Position numbers and translations under genes: made by a program
In this document: positions 1-7,668 of the stretch, piece by piece
How the letters are laid out: every line of letters starts with the position of its first letter
Position numbering within the stretch: the first letter of the stretch is position 1
NCBI GenBank assembly: GCA_030831125.1
Contig: JAURLQ010000084.1
Span: forward strand, 1 to 32,527
Source: Gammaproteobacteria bacterium
GTDB lineage: Bacteria > Pseudomonadota > Gammaproteobacteria > Pseudomonadales > Pseudohongiellaceae
Length of the DNA: 32,527 nucleotides
Direction of reading: 5' to 3'
The notes under the pieces: model-generated
What the model saw: the letters and a program-made list of their open reading frames with translations, nothing else
What the model was told of the DNA's origin: nothing
Database searches by the model: none

Positions 1-1
1 C

Positions 2-598
2 AAGCAGCACGAACAGGCAGAACAGATCATGCATGCCAGTGAACACCTGCTTGCCCTGATAAGCCAGGTGCTGGAACTGTCAAGAATTGAAGCCGGTGAC
101 ATGCAGATACATGCTGTAGACTTTGAATTGTCGGCATTGAGCCAGGAGTGCCTTGAACTTGTGGCTGCAGCAGCAGAAAAAAACCAGGTTGTAATCCACA
201 ACAAGCTCCCTGTGTGTCATCTGTATACCGATAAACTCAAATTCAAGCAGATATTGCTCAATCTCATCACCAATGCGATCAAGTACAACCACAAGGGTGG
301 TGAAGTCATACTGGATTGCAAAAAAATGGAAAACGACATCCTCTGCCTGAGCGTAAGTGATACAGGACACGGTATACCTGTGCATCGGCAGAAAGAACTG
401 TTCCAGGCCTTCAACAGACTTGGTCGGGAAACTGATGGTGTTGAGGGCGTCGGAATAGGACTGGTTATCTCAAAGGAATTGGCACAGGCGCTGGGTGGCG
501 TTATCAGCTTTCACTCAGAAGAAGGACAAGGCAGTGTGTTCCGGGTGGAAATTCCCGTACGTTACATCCCGCACACTGCCGAGCCATTGCCTGCCTGA
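2..598 (+). CDS. Sensor histidine kinase, C-terminal part (5' end outside window)
   Basis: The reading frame is open from the left edge, so only the last 198 codons are present. Visible parts are the second helix of the dimerisation domain (LISQVLELSRIEAG), then a HATPase_c domain with an N box (QILLNLITNAIKYN), a G1 box (DTGHGIP), an F box (FQAFNRLG) and a G2 box (GVGIGL). The phosphoacceptor His and any sensor or PAS domain lie upstream and cannot be seen. The protein ends shortly after the ATPase domain, so there is no C-terminal receiver domain. It should autophosphorylate from ATP and pass phosphate to a response regulator, but no regulator gene is in view. It converges on the helicase gene with a gap of about 15 bases. 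Confidence 0.9.
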   Translation, partial: KQHEQAEQIMHASEHLLALISQVLELSRIEAGDMQIHAVDFELSALSQECLELVAAAAEKNQVVIHNKLPVCHLYTDKLKFKQILLNLITNAIKYNHKGGEVILDCKKMENDILCLSVSDTGHGIPVHRQKELFQAFNRLGRETDGVEGVGIGLVISKELAQALGGVISFHSEEGQGSVFRVEIPVRYIPHTAEPLPA

Positions 599-613
599 AC
601 AGGGCTGCTGCTA

Positions 614-2017
614 TCAGCGGCGGCGATTGCCGCCCCTGTTGCCTCCGCCCTTGCGTTTGTCATCGGATTTTTCAGGCTTGAATTTTGACTCCCTGCTGAA
701 AGGAGGGGGCGATACCAGCATTTCCGGAAGCGGGTGCTCACATGGCAGTTTCATGCCGATCTTGGCCTCAATACCGGGCAGCAGGAAAGAATCGTCTTCA
801 CAGGCAAAACTGATCGAGATACCGCTTGCACCTGCCCTGCCTGTACGCCCGATACGGTGCACATAGTCATCTGCTTCTTCCGGCAAAGTGAAATTGACAA
901 CATGGCTGATATCATCAATATGCAAGCCTCTTCCCGCCACATCTGTGGCTACCAACACCTGGATTTCAGCAGTACGGAATTCTTCCAGTGTGCGCACCCG
1001 ACGCGGTTGGGATATCTCTCCTGACAAGAGCCCTACACTGATTCCGTTACGCCAGAGGTTGTCTGCAAGTTTGCGTGCCTGGTCGCGGCGGTTGGTAAAT
1101 ACAATAACCCGCTCACCCTCTTCGCTCTGGATCAGGTGATAAAGCAAGGGATATTTCTGGTCGGTTGTTACCAGATACACCACCTGCCTGACATTGTCTG
1201 TGGCCACCCTTTCAGGCGCGACCTCTATGCGAACAGGATCCAGCGCCCAGCGATCAGCAAGCGTGAGAATGTCATCGGTAAAGGTGGCACTGAACAACAG
1301 CGTCTGCCTGTATTCCTTGCGTGGTGTCTGGGCAATGATCTGCCGGACCTGCGGGATGAATCCCATGTCCAGCATACGGTCTGCCTCGTCAATTACCAGC
1401 AGCTCGACCATGCCGAGCCAGATTTGCCGGTTACTGGCAAAATCCAGCAACCTGCCTGGTGTTGCAACCACGATATCGGTAATTTCCTCATCCAGTTGTT
1501 GCAACTGTTTCTGGTAATCAATACCACCAACCAGTGTCGTTATCTTCAAGCCCGTGTACTTGCACATGCCCTTGGCATCCTTGGCTATCTGCATGACCAG
1601 TTCACGGGTAGGGGCAATAATCAGTGCACGTGGTTCACCAACATAGCGCTTTTCCTCAACCGGATTACGCATCAGGTCGTTGATGATGGTAGTCAGGAAT
1701 GCGGCAGTCTTGCCCGTGCCGGTCTGGGCCTTGCCGGTAACATCGTGCCCCTGCAGGGTGATCCGCAGACTCTGGGCCTGAATGGGTGTGCAATATTCGA
1801 ACCCGAGCTCGTCGGTAGCCCGGAGCAGTTCCGCAGGCAGATCAAAGTCATGGAAGCGTGTATCTGTCCGTTTGGGAGCAGTACCCGCAATTTCTGCTAC
1901 CGGTTCAGTGATTTCAGCAGGCGACGGTGATACCGGTTCATGGTCTTTGTCCCGGGCCTGCTCTTGTGATGCTGTCATGGATTCAGTCAGTGATTCGTTA
2001 TCCATTATCGACGGCAT
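614..2017 (-). CDS. rhlB: DEAD-box ATP-dependent RNA helicase, RhlB-like
   Basis: This is a complete DEAD-box helicase of 467 residues. It has an acidic, low-complexity N-terminal extension of about 54 residues, a Q motif near residue 78 (TPIQ), motif I AQTGTGKT (97-104), Ia PTREL (136-140), TPGR (186-189), DEAD (210-213), SAT (243-245) and, in the C-terminal RecA lobe, [10 protein letters not shown]. The basic tail ([11 protein letters not shown]) resembles RhlB tails. RhlB unwinds RNA, often with the RNase E degradosome. RhlB is preferred over RhlE or SrmB because of the [13 protein letters not shown] and [11 protein letters not shown] context, but assignment within DEAD-box paralogs is less certain than the family. 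The ATG at 2017 lies inside the upstream lipoprotein gene. An alternative ATG at 2005 overlaps that gene's stop as TAATG, but the 2017 start has the better upstream purines. Confidence 0.88.
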   Translation of the reverse strand: MPSIMDNESLTESMTASQEQARDKDHEPVSPSPAEITEPVAEIAGTAPKRTDTRFHDFDLPAELLRATDELGFEYCTPIQAQSLRITLQGHDVTGKAQTGTGKTAAFLTTIINDLMRNPVEEKRYVGEPRALIIAPTRELVMQIAKDAKGMCKYTGLKITTLVGGIDYQKQLQQLDEEITDIVVATPGRLLDFASNRQIWLGMVELLVIDEADRMLDMGFIPQVRQIIAQTPRKEYRQTLLFSATFTDDILTLADRWALDPVRIEVAPERVATDNVRQVVYLVTTDQKYPLLYHLIQSEEGERVIVFTNRRDQARKLADNLWRNGISVGLLSGEISQPRRVRTLEEFRTAEIQVLVATDVAGRGLHIDDISHVVNFTLPEEADDYVHRIGRTGRAGASGISISFACEDDSFLLPGIEAKIGMKLPCEHPLPEMLVSPPPFSRESKFKPEKSDDKRKGGGNRGGNRRR

Positions 2018-2307
2018 CTGTAAATGTTCCAGGTCTGCTCGCCATCACGCACAGGACTGGCAACCACGATGGTGTCGCCTCTGTCTGCAGCGCGATTCCT
2101 GGCCAGGGTGCGCAGTTCAAGCGCCACCTTGTCAGGACTGCGATTGACAACCATTTTGTTCAGCACGGAAACCGTGGTTGCACCATTGGCGGTGCAGTTG
2201 GATATTTCGTTTGCCTGCAAAACGGCAACGTTCTCACCTTCAGGGGTAAGTTTGACAAATGTACAGCCACCCAACAGGGCAGCAGCAATGAGTATCAGTA
2301 TTCGCAT
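2005..2307 (-). CDS. Small lipoprotein, DUF4156-like
   Basis: The product is about 100 residues. It starts [15 protein letters not shown]: a short hydrophobic signal ending in a lipobox (LLGGC), so the Cys is likely lipidated and the protein anchored in the envelope. The sequence after the Cys ([15 protein letters not shown], then TTVSVLNKM, and [21 protein letters not shown]) matches my memory of the DUF4156 lipoprotein family (YjeI-like), whose function is unknown. I chose ATG at 2307 because AGGAAG lies 9 bases upstream and the lipoprotein signal begins there. An in-frame TTG at 2343 would add 12 residues of no apparent use. The stop overlaps the helicase start region, suggesting translational coupling. 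Confidence 0.8.
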   Translation of the reverse strand: MRILILIAAALLGGCTFVKLTPEGENVAVLQANEISNCTANGATTVSVLNKMVVNRSPDKVALELRTLARNRAADRGDTIVVASPVRDGEQTWNIYRCRR

Positions 2308-2395
2308 AAAACCGGGCTTCCTCGCAAAAGCGACAATATTCAAATAGAAGGAACAGGGATTCCTTCAGGACACCCGCCCAATCGTTGACCAACTG

Positions 2396-2992
2396 TCAGT
2401 TGCGATTGAACTTGGCGTTAACTTCGATTTCGACCTGGTCAGCGGCAGTGTCCCTGTACTGGTCCAGACCGAATGCCAGTCTGTCTATGGTACCACTACC
2501 CTGGATTCCAACCGAACTGCCCCCCAGTTCGCCATCGCTGCCACCAAAGAACTTCACATGGAAAGTCCATGGCAGCGATATCCCGACAAAATTCAGATTA
2601 CCTACAAAATCAACTTCATTCTCACCGGTAATCACTGTGGATGTCGTGGTAAAAGTGGCTTCAGGGTAAAGACTGGCATTGAACCAGGTACTGCTGTTGA
2701 CGAGTGTTTCCACAACGTCATCATCCGGCATGTCCAGAGAAGCCATCTGCACGCTTGCAGTGAGGGTGGAGTTCTCCAGATTGTCCACATCCAGGTGCAA
2801 TTGCGCTGAATAGTTCTCGAATCTTCCGACCATGATCAGGTATTGCTGGTACATGACCCGGAAAAACACACTGCTGTAGGGACGGGTAAGCGTGTACTCG
2901 CCACCTGCTTCTGCAGCCTGCAGCGAACCGGCGCTGGTTACAGCAACAAGTGAAACAAGAAGTACTGCGAATCGGGCAAGCCTGTGCATCAT
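2396..2992 (-). CDS. YceI-family periplasmic protein
   Basis: The product is about 198 residues with a clear Sec signal peptide (MMHRLARFAVLLVSLVAV, likely cleaved after LQA), so it is probably periplasmic. The mature part follows the YceI-like lipocalin pattern: YTLTRPYSSVFFRV near the start, LDVDNLENSTLTASVQ, then the helical segment with WFNASLYPEATF, and a C-terminal beta region (FVGNLNFVGISLPW). YceI proteins bind isoprenoid or other amphiphilic ligands in a beta barrel; the ligand here cannot be read. ATG 2992 is preferred over an upstream TTG at 3016 because AAGG lies about 10 bases upstream and the signal peptide begins there. It is the first gene of a leftward group with the DUF4156 lipoprotein (gap about 88 bases) and the helicase. 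Confidence 0.87.
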   Translation of the reverse strand: MMHRLARFAVLLVSLVAVTSAGSLQAAEAGGEYTLTRPYSSVFFRVMYQQYLIMVGRFENYSAQLHLDVDNLENSTLTASVQMASLDMPDDDVVETLVNSSTWFNASLYPEATFTTTSTVITGENEVDFVGNLNFVGISLPWTFHVKFFGGSDGELGGSSVGIQGSGTIDRLAFGLDQYRDTAADQVEIEVNAKFNRN

Positions 2993-3033
2993 GGTAGTAA
3001 AGCCTTCTGTGGTCAACGATTCAAAGGTCTGAC

Positions 3034-3062
3034 ATTCTTCCAGTGCTTATGCCCGAGGTCAA
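3034..3062 (-). promoter_or_regulatory. Putative sigma70 promoter for the yceI-like gene
   Basis: On the minus strand, TTGACC (3062-3057) is followed after exactly 17 bases by AAGAAT (3039-3034). The matches are 5/6 and 4/6 to the consensus. It would start transcription near 3027, about 35 bases before the chosen ATG. It sits between repeat A and the gene. Confidence 0.45.
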
Positions 3063-3070
3063 TGTCAGGT

Positions 3071-3308
3071 GCAATGGTTTGACCGTATTGCCATAGTTGT
3101 CTCATCGACATGCCGTAAACACGTCCCTGGGGGCTCGGCTGCGGCATCCATGCCGCAGACGGTCGATGATCCATCCATGGCAACACGGCATCAAGTCTGT
3201 AGAAGCCTTCAGAGAACCCACAACCGCTTCAATGGGTGGCTGGATCGGGTTTGCGGCGTGTCGAAGAAGCAACTACTGCAACCCGACGCTTACCAAAGAA
3301 ACCATTGC
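3071..3308. repeat. Palindromic intergenic repeat A, same family as repeat B
   Basis: GCAATGGTTT (3071-3080) is the inverse complement of AAACCATTGC (3299-3308). Imperfect arms continue inwards, with TAGTTG...TCGACATGCCG on the left mirrored by CGGCGTGTCGA...CAACTA on the right. Inside lies a strong hairpin, CTGCGGCAT/ATGCCGCAG with a two-base loop (3139-3158), next to the core GGGGGCTCGGCTGCGGC. That core and its flank occur again, inverted, in repeat B (31121-31301). No convincing gene lies within. It fills the gap between the moeB end and the yceI promoter and could end the hemA operon transcript. Confidence 0.75.
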
Positions 3309-3324
3309 ATTCCTGGATTCAGTG

Positions 3325-4071
3325 CTATTGAGGTGAATGCCTGTCACATGCCGGATTCCTTTTCAGTTGCAGTTCCCGGAACTGCATGGTGAGTGCATCA
3401 ATCAGCAACAATCTCCCCACCAGCGTTGAACCCACACCGGCCAGCAGCTTGAGACACTCCGTTGCCTGTATGCTACCCACTATCCCGACCAATGGCGCCA
3501 GCACACCATTGGTGGAACAACCCGTATCCAGTTCCCCGGATTCTTCATAAAGACAGCGATAACAGGGAGATGCGGCACTAAGGGGATCAAAAACACTGAC
3601 CTGACCTTCCATCCTGATTGCCGCACCTGAAACCAGCGGTACACCATGGCTGAACGCAGCATCGTTGAGGGCATAACGGGAAGCAAAATTGTCAGTGCAA
3701 TCGACAAGCACATTACACTGTGCAAGCTCCCGATCCAGCGACTCACGGGCAAGACGTTCGGTATGAATGTCAACGCTTATGCCAGGATTTAGCGCAAGCA
3801 GGGTTTCGCGGGCAGATTCCGCCTTGTTCCGGCCAATTCTCCCGCTATTGTGTGCAATCTGGCGCTGCAGATTACCCAGATCCACCACATCATCATCCAC
3901 CAGTACCAGATGACCAACTCCTGCAGCTGCCAGATACATGGCTACAGGACTGCCCAGCCCACCCAGCCCAATAATGAGTACCCGTGAAGCCAGAATTTTT
4001 TCCTGCCCTCCCACATCAAACTGCGGCAGCATGATCTGCCGACTGTAACGCAGCAGTTGTTCATCCAGCAT
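3325..4071 (-). CDS. moeB: Molybdopterin-synthase adenylyltransferase MoeB (ThiF/HesA family)
   Basis: The product is 248 residues, the usual MoeB length. It should adenylate the C-terminal glycine of MoaD in molybdopterin synthesis. Visible are the N-terminal RYSRQIMLPQFDVGGQEK block, the ATP-binding GLGGLG (35-40), the D-x-V-x-x-x-NLQRQ loop, and the catalytic Asp region DCTDNF (124-129). The zinc site has a normal first pair, C170-x-x-C173, but the second pair reads C242-x-x-H245 (RNPACDRH) instead of the usual CxxC. There is no C-terminal rhodanese domain. It overlaps prmC by 11 bases and is last in hemA-prfA-prmC-moeB, the order seen in Pseudomonas. ThiF is an alternative, but the context favours MoeB. 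Confidence 0.88.
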   Translation of the reverse strand: MLDEQLLRYSRQIMLPQFDVGGQEKILASRVLIIGLGGLGSPVAMYLAAAGVGHLVLVDDDVVDLGNLQRQIAHNSGRIGRNKAESARETLLALNPGISVDIHTERLARESLDRELAQCNVLVDCTDNFASRYALNDAAFSHGVPLVSGAAIRMEGQVSVFDPLSAASPCYRCLYEESGELDTGCSTNGVLAPLVGIVGSIQATECLKLLAGVGSTLVGRLLLIDALTMQFRELQLKRNPACDRHSPQ

Positions 4072-4903
4072 GCCAGGCTCCCATCGTTACCCTTTCTTTG
4101 GCGTTGTGGTCAAAATGCGTACTGATCTTGCTGTAACCCATTGTTTCCAACAGGTTGCGAACTTCCCGCCCCTGATCGAAACCATGTTCCATTACAAGCC
4201 AACCCCTGCTTTTCAGAAACAATCGGGCCTGCTCCGCAATGTGCACCAGATCAGCCATACCCTCATCACCAGCTATCAGGGCCCCTGCAGGTTCGAAGCG
4301 TACATCTCCCCGGGCAAGATGTGGATCACCTGCTGCGATATAGGGGGGATTGCTTACGATGAGGTTGAACTTCAGTGACGGCAAGGCTGCAAACCAGTCA
4401 CCTTCGCAGAAACAGACATTGTCCAGTCCCAGCTTGCGGGCATTGCCCTGCGCTACTTCCAGTGCAGCCTTGCTGATGTCGGTGGCAAAAATCTGCCAAT
4501 CCGGCTTTTCGCTGGCCAGCGCCAGTGCAATGGCGCCTGAGCCGGTGCCAAGATCGGCGACCTGCACACCCAGCCCCAGCTCCAGCTGCAACACCAGTTC
4601 CACAAGCAGCTCGGTTTCAGGTCGGGGGATCAGCACGGAAGGACTGACATCCAGGTGCTGGCGCCAGAATCCCCGGCTACCAAGCAGATAGGCAACCGGT
4701 TCACCGGCGCTGCGGCGCTCTGCAAGCAGCCTGAATGCTGCTGCCTGTGTTTCGGTAACATCAGCATCATCATGGGCATACATCCAGCTGCGGTCCTTGC
4801 CAATGATTTTGCCCAGCAACAACTGGGCATCGAGCAGGGCAGAATCGCTGTCAAACATGGCTGCAGCGTCTGCAAGCAGGGATTTGACGGTGCGCGCTGA
4901 CAT
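4061..4903 (-). CDS. prmC: Peptide chain release factor N5-glutamine methyltransferase PrmC
   Basis: This 280-residue class I SAM methyltransferase methylates the Gln of the GGQ motif in release factors, here the product of the gene just upstream. The N-terminal helical substrate domain (residues 1-80) is followed by IPRPETE (92-98), a SAM-binding DLGTGSG (117-123), and the glutamine-methylating signature NPPY (185-188). The ATG lies 2 bases after the prfA stop, and the end overlaps moeB, so it is clearly within one operon. Length and all motifs are ordinary. Confidence 0.95.
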   Translation of the reverse strand: MSARTVKSLLADAAAMFDSDSALLDAQLLLGKIIGKDRSWMYAHDDADVTETQAAAFRLLAERRSAGEPVAYLLGSRGFWRQHLDVSPSVLIPRPETELLVELVLQLELGLGVQVADLGTGSGAIALALASEKPDWQIFATDISKAALEVAQGNARKLGLDNVCFCEGDWFAALPSLKFNLIVSNPPYIAAGDPHLARGDVRFEPAGALIAGDEGMADLVHIAEQARLFLKSRGWLVMEHGFDQGREVRNLLETMGYSKISTHFDHNAKERVTMGAWHAG

Positions 4904-4905
4904 GT

Positions 4906-5988
4906 TCAGCCTGCAAGTTCCGCCAACTGATCAGCCTGGTATTCGGCCATCAGCGGTTGAATCAGATCGTCCATGTTGCCATTCATGATATCGGCAAGTT
5001 TGTAGAGCGTGAGCTTTATCCTGTGGTCGGTAATACGTCCATCCGGATAGTTGTAGGTCCTGATCTTTTCAGAGCGATCACCGGAACCCACCAGAATCCG
5101 GCGTGTATCAGTTTCCTGTTGATGGCGTTCGGCATCAGCAGCAGCCTGCAGCTTCGCCTGGAGAAGCGACATGGCACGGGCCCGGTTCTTGTGCTGGGAA
5201 CGTTCGTCCTGGCATTCAACAACGATGCCGGTGGGAAGGTGGGTAAGCCTGATTGCCGAATCGGTCTTGTTGACATGCTGACCACCCGCACCGCTGGCCC
5301 GGTAGGTATCAACACGCAGGTCATTCTTGCTTATTTCTATTTCCCCTTCGTCTTCCAACTCGGGAAGAATCGCAACAGTACAGGCTGAAGTATGCACTCT
5401 GCCCTGGGCTTCTGTTTCGGGTACCCGCTGTACCCGATGCGCACCCGATTCGAATTTCAGCTGACCGTAAACATTGTTGCCTTCTATCCGGGTTATCAGC
5501 TCTTTGAATCCCCCGTGTTCGCCTCGGCGTTCACTGAGTATTTCAACTTTCCAGCCTTTCGATTCGGCATAGCGCGAATACATCTTGAACAGGTCACCTG
5601 AAAAAATGGCAGCTTCATCTCCACCGGTACCGGCCCTGATTTCAAGAAACACATTGCAACCATCACGCGGATCTTTCGGCAAGAGCAGCTTCTGCAGATC
5701 AACTTCCAGGCTTGCCTGCTTTTCAGTTGATGCTGCTGCCTCCTCTTCTGCCATGGTGCGCACATCAGGATCCGTATCCTTGAGCATTGCCAAAGCTTCC
5801 TGCAGGTTTTGGCTTACAGCCTGCAATTGCCGGTAACAGAGCACCACGGGTTCAAGCTCTGCATACTCCTTTGAATAGCCCCGGAATTTTTCCTGATTGC
5901 TGATTACCTCTGCATCACTGAGCAGATGCTCAAGTTCCTCATAACGTTCGAGCAGGCTGTCAAGCTTGGAGCTGATGGAAGGGTTCAT
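4906..5988 (-). CDS. prfA: Peptide chain release factor 1
   Basis: The product is 360 residues, the same length as E. coli RF1. It recognises UAA and UAG stop codons and triggers peptide release. The codon-reading tripeptide of the PxT type is PET (190-192, in [13 protein letters not shown]), which separates RF1 from RF2 (SPF). The catalytic GGQ is at 235-237, and its Gln is the substrate of the downstream PrmC. The conserved block [16 protein letters not shown] follows. ATG at 5988 lies 23 bases after the hemA stop. Confidence 0.97.
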   Translation of the reverse strand: MNPSISSKLDSLLERYEELEHLLSDAEVISNQEKFRGYSKEYAELEPVVLCYRQLQAVSQNLQEALAMLKDTDPDVRTMAEEEAAASTEKQASLEVDLQKLLLPKDPRDGCNVFLEIRAGTGGDEAAIFSGDLFKMYSRYAESKGWKVEILSERRGEHGGFKELITRIEGNNVYGQLKFESGAHRVQRVPETEAQGRVHTSACTVAILPELEDEGEIEISKNDLRVDTYRASGAGGQHVNKTDSAIRLTHLPTGIVVECQDERSQHKNRARAMSLLQAKLQAAADAERHQQETDTRRILVGSGDRSEKIRTYNYPDGRITDHRIKLTLYKLADIMNGNMDDLIQPLMAEYQADQLAELAG

Positions 5989-6011
5989 GATCTGTTACCG
6001 GATATTGCCGC

Positions 6012-7361
6012 TCAGGACTGCTGTCCGGCTTCCTTTGGGTTTTGCCTGCTTTCGATAATACCCGCGTCGTCTGCAACCGGGTCATTTTCTATTTCAAGTC
6101 CATATAGTTGCTGTGCCAACTCGATGAGTCCCGGGTGGCCATCAGCACTGGCTTTTTTCATCTGCACACTGGGTGAATGGATAAGCTTGTTGGTCAACAG
6201 GCGAGCCAGCTCCCGGACAACTTTTTCCGGTGCCTCTCCCTTTTCAAGAGACTTGATGGCTTTTTCCAGTTCCAGGTCACGTATCTGTTCTGCCTTTTCC
6301 CGGAAGTTTCGCAAAGTGGAAACAATGCCAAGCCCCCTTTGTTTGCGCAGAAAATTCTCCACGCCGGTCGCTATGATGGTTTCGGCCTCGTGTGCCGCTT
6401 CCTGCCGGTTGCGCAGGTTGCTGTCGATTACTTCTTTCAGGTCATCAACACTGAATAGGTAGACGTCATCCAGCTCTCCGGCTTCGGGCTCTATGTCGCG
6501 TGGCACTGCCAGATCCACCATGAAAATTGGCTTGTGCCTGCGGGCCTTGATGGCCCTTTCCACGGTTCCCTTGCCAAGTATCGGGAGCTGACTGGCCGTG
6601 GAGGAAACCACAATGTCGGTATGTTCCAGTACATCCGGTATATCCGATAGCAGCACTTCCCGCACACCATATTTGTGTTTTAGTTCCTGGGCTTTGGTGA
6701 GGGTCCTGTTGGCTACCACGATGTCTGCAACACCAGCTTCCTTCAGATGCTGGATCACCAGCTCGATGGTTCGCCCGGCTCCTATCATCAGTGCCCTGGC
6801 TTCCTTGAGATCTGAAAAAATCTGATGTGCCAGGGTGACTGCAGCAAAGGCAACCGATACCGGGCTTTCTCCGATGGCAGTTTCCGTGCGTACCTGTTTG
6901 GCAACGGAAAACACGTCCTCGAATACACGGTAAAGCTGACTGCCAACCGTGGCCGACTGCTGGGCAACTTCAAAAGCGGATTTCATCTGACCAAGTATCT
7001 GGGGTTCTCCCAGCACCATTGAATCCAGTCCGCTGGCCACGCGCATCAAATGCCGCACTGCTTCGGGGCCTTTTTGCCAGTAGAGGGTGGGTCTGAGTTC
7101 GCCAGCTGCAATCTTGTGATAGTCGCATAACCAGTCAAGCAGCCTGTTTTCAAGCTCCCTGAGCTGCTCTTCAGGCTGATCGGCAACTGCGCCATACAGT
7201 TCAGTGCGATTACAGGTAGACAGAATCACTGTTTCTGCCAGCCCGGCTACATTGCAGGCCTGCTGCAACGCTTCCTGCATCAGTTCAGGCGCGAAGGCGA
7301 CTTTTTCACGAACGGCTACCGTGGCGGTATTGTGATTGATGCCTAGCACCAGCAGGGTCAT
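6012..7361 (-). CDS. hemA: Glutamyl-tRNA reductase
   Basis: The product is 449 residues, somewhat longer than the E. coli enzyme (418), with the extra length at the charged C-terminus. It reduces glutamyl-tRNA(Glu) to glutamate-1-semialdehyde, the first committed step of C5-pathway tetrapyrrole synthesis. The N-terminal catalytic domain starts [18 protein letters not shown] and holds the nucleophilic Cys50 in [23 protein letters not shown] marks the substrate region. The NADPH domain has a GAGRTIEL segment and NRT, and the C-terminal dimerisation helices contain LTNKLIHSP. It opens the hemA-prfA-prmC-moeB operon, divergent from the TPR/lolB operon. Confidence 0.97.
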   Translation of the reverse strand: MTLLVLGINHNTATVAVREKVAFAPELMQEALQQACNVAGLAETVILSTCNRTELYGAVADQPEEQLRELENRLLDWLCDYHKIAAGELRPTLYWQKGPEAVRHLMRVASGLDSMVLGEPQILGQMKSAFEVAQQSATVGSQLYRVFEDVFSVAKQVRTETAIGESPVSVAFAAVTLAHQIFSDLKEARALMIGAGRTIELVIQHLKEAGVADIVVANRTLTKAQELKHKYGVREVLLSDIPDVLEHTDIVVSSTASQLPILGKGTVERAIKARRHKPIFMVDLAVPRDIEPEAGELDDVYLFSVDDLKEVIDSNLRNRQEAAHEAETIIATGVENFLRKQRGLGIVSTLRNFREKAEQIRDLELEKAIKSLEKGEAPEKVVRELARLLTNKLIHSPSVQMKKASADGHPGLIELAQQLYGLEIENDPVADDAGIIESRQNPKEAGQQS

Positions 7362-7498
7362 GAGGGTGGTGGGTCCCGTTTTTTACAAGGTTGAAAAGGC
7401 CGGTATTTTAGCGCCCAAGGGATACATAAAGCCATGACATATAAACCAATTCCCGATTACATGTCCTGTATGTTACTTGTATGCATTGAACTATGGCC

Positions 7499-7530
7499 GT
7501 GTCAAAACGCTCTTTTCATGGCAGTCATCT
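7499..7530. repeat. Short fragment similar to part of palindrome D
   Basis: TGTCAAAACGCTCTTTT followed by ATGGC and GTC here matches, with one-base gaps, the complement of 21036-21008 within palindrome D (TGTCAAAACGCTCCTTTT, ATGGC, GTC). The long inverted arms of D are absent here, so this could be a decayed copy or a shared regulatory motif. Confidence 0.4.
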
Positions 7531-7599
7531 CCACTTTCCCTGTCCTGGTGAGATCTGTGGCACTAGCCCAATACGTATAGCTATTTCATAAGCCTCAAA

Positions 7600-7629
7600 T
7601 TGAGCTTTGAACTGAACAAAGGCTATACT
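7600..7629 (+). promoter_or_regulatory. Putative sigma70 promoter of the TPR-lolB-ispE operon
   Basis: TTGAGC (7600-7605) is separated by 18 bases from TATACT (7624-7629), a 5/6 match to the -10 consensus. Initiation near 7636 would leave a leader of roughly 33 bases before the TTG start at 7669. Confidence 0.5.
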
Positions 7630-7668
7630 GCCCCGACGTATCCCATGGACTGAAACAAGAGCCACCCA

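Larger units (their letters stand above)
7362..7668. other. Divergent intergenic region between hemA and the TPR gene
   Basis: This gap of about 307 bases holds the promoter of the rightward operon (7600-7629) and presumably that of hemA. On the minus strand the only decent hemA -10 is TAAAAT (7410-7405), about 44 bases before the hemA ATG, and I find no good -35 for it. A short segment (7499-7530) resembles part of palindrome D (see the separate entry). No additional gene is supported. Confidence 0.5.

Noticed and set aside
1136-1930. Long open frame (264 codons) on the plus strand opposite the helicase gene
   Set aside because: It is the antisense shadow of a well-supported DEAD-box gene; the product has no recognisable domain and no ribosome-binding site.
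3069-3392. Open frame of 107 codons across repeat A
   Set aside because: It runs through the palindromic repeat into antisense of moeB and lacks protein-like features.
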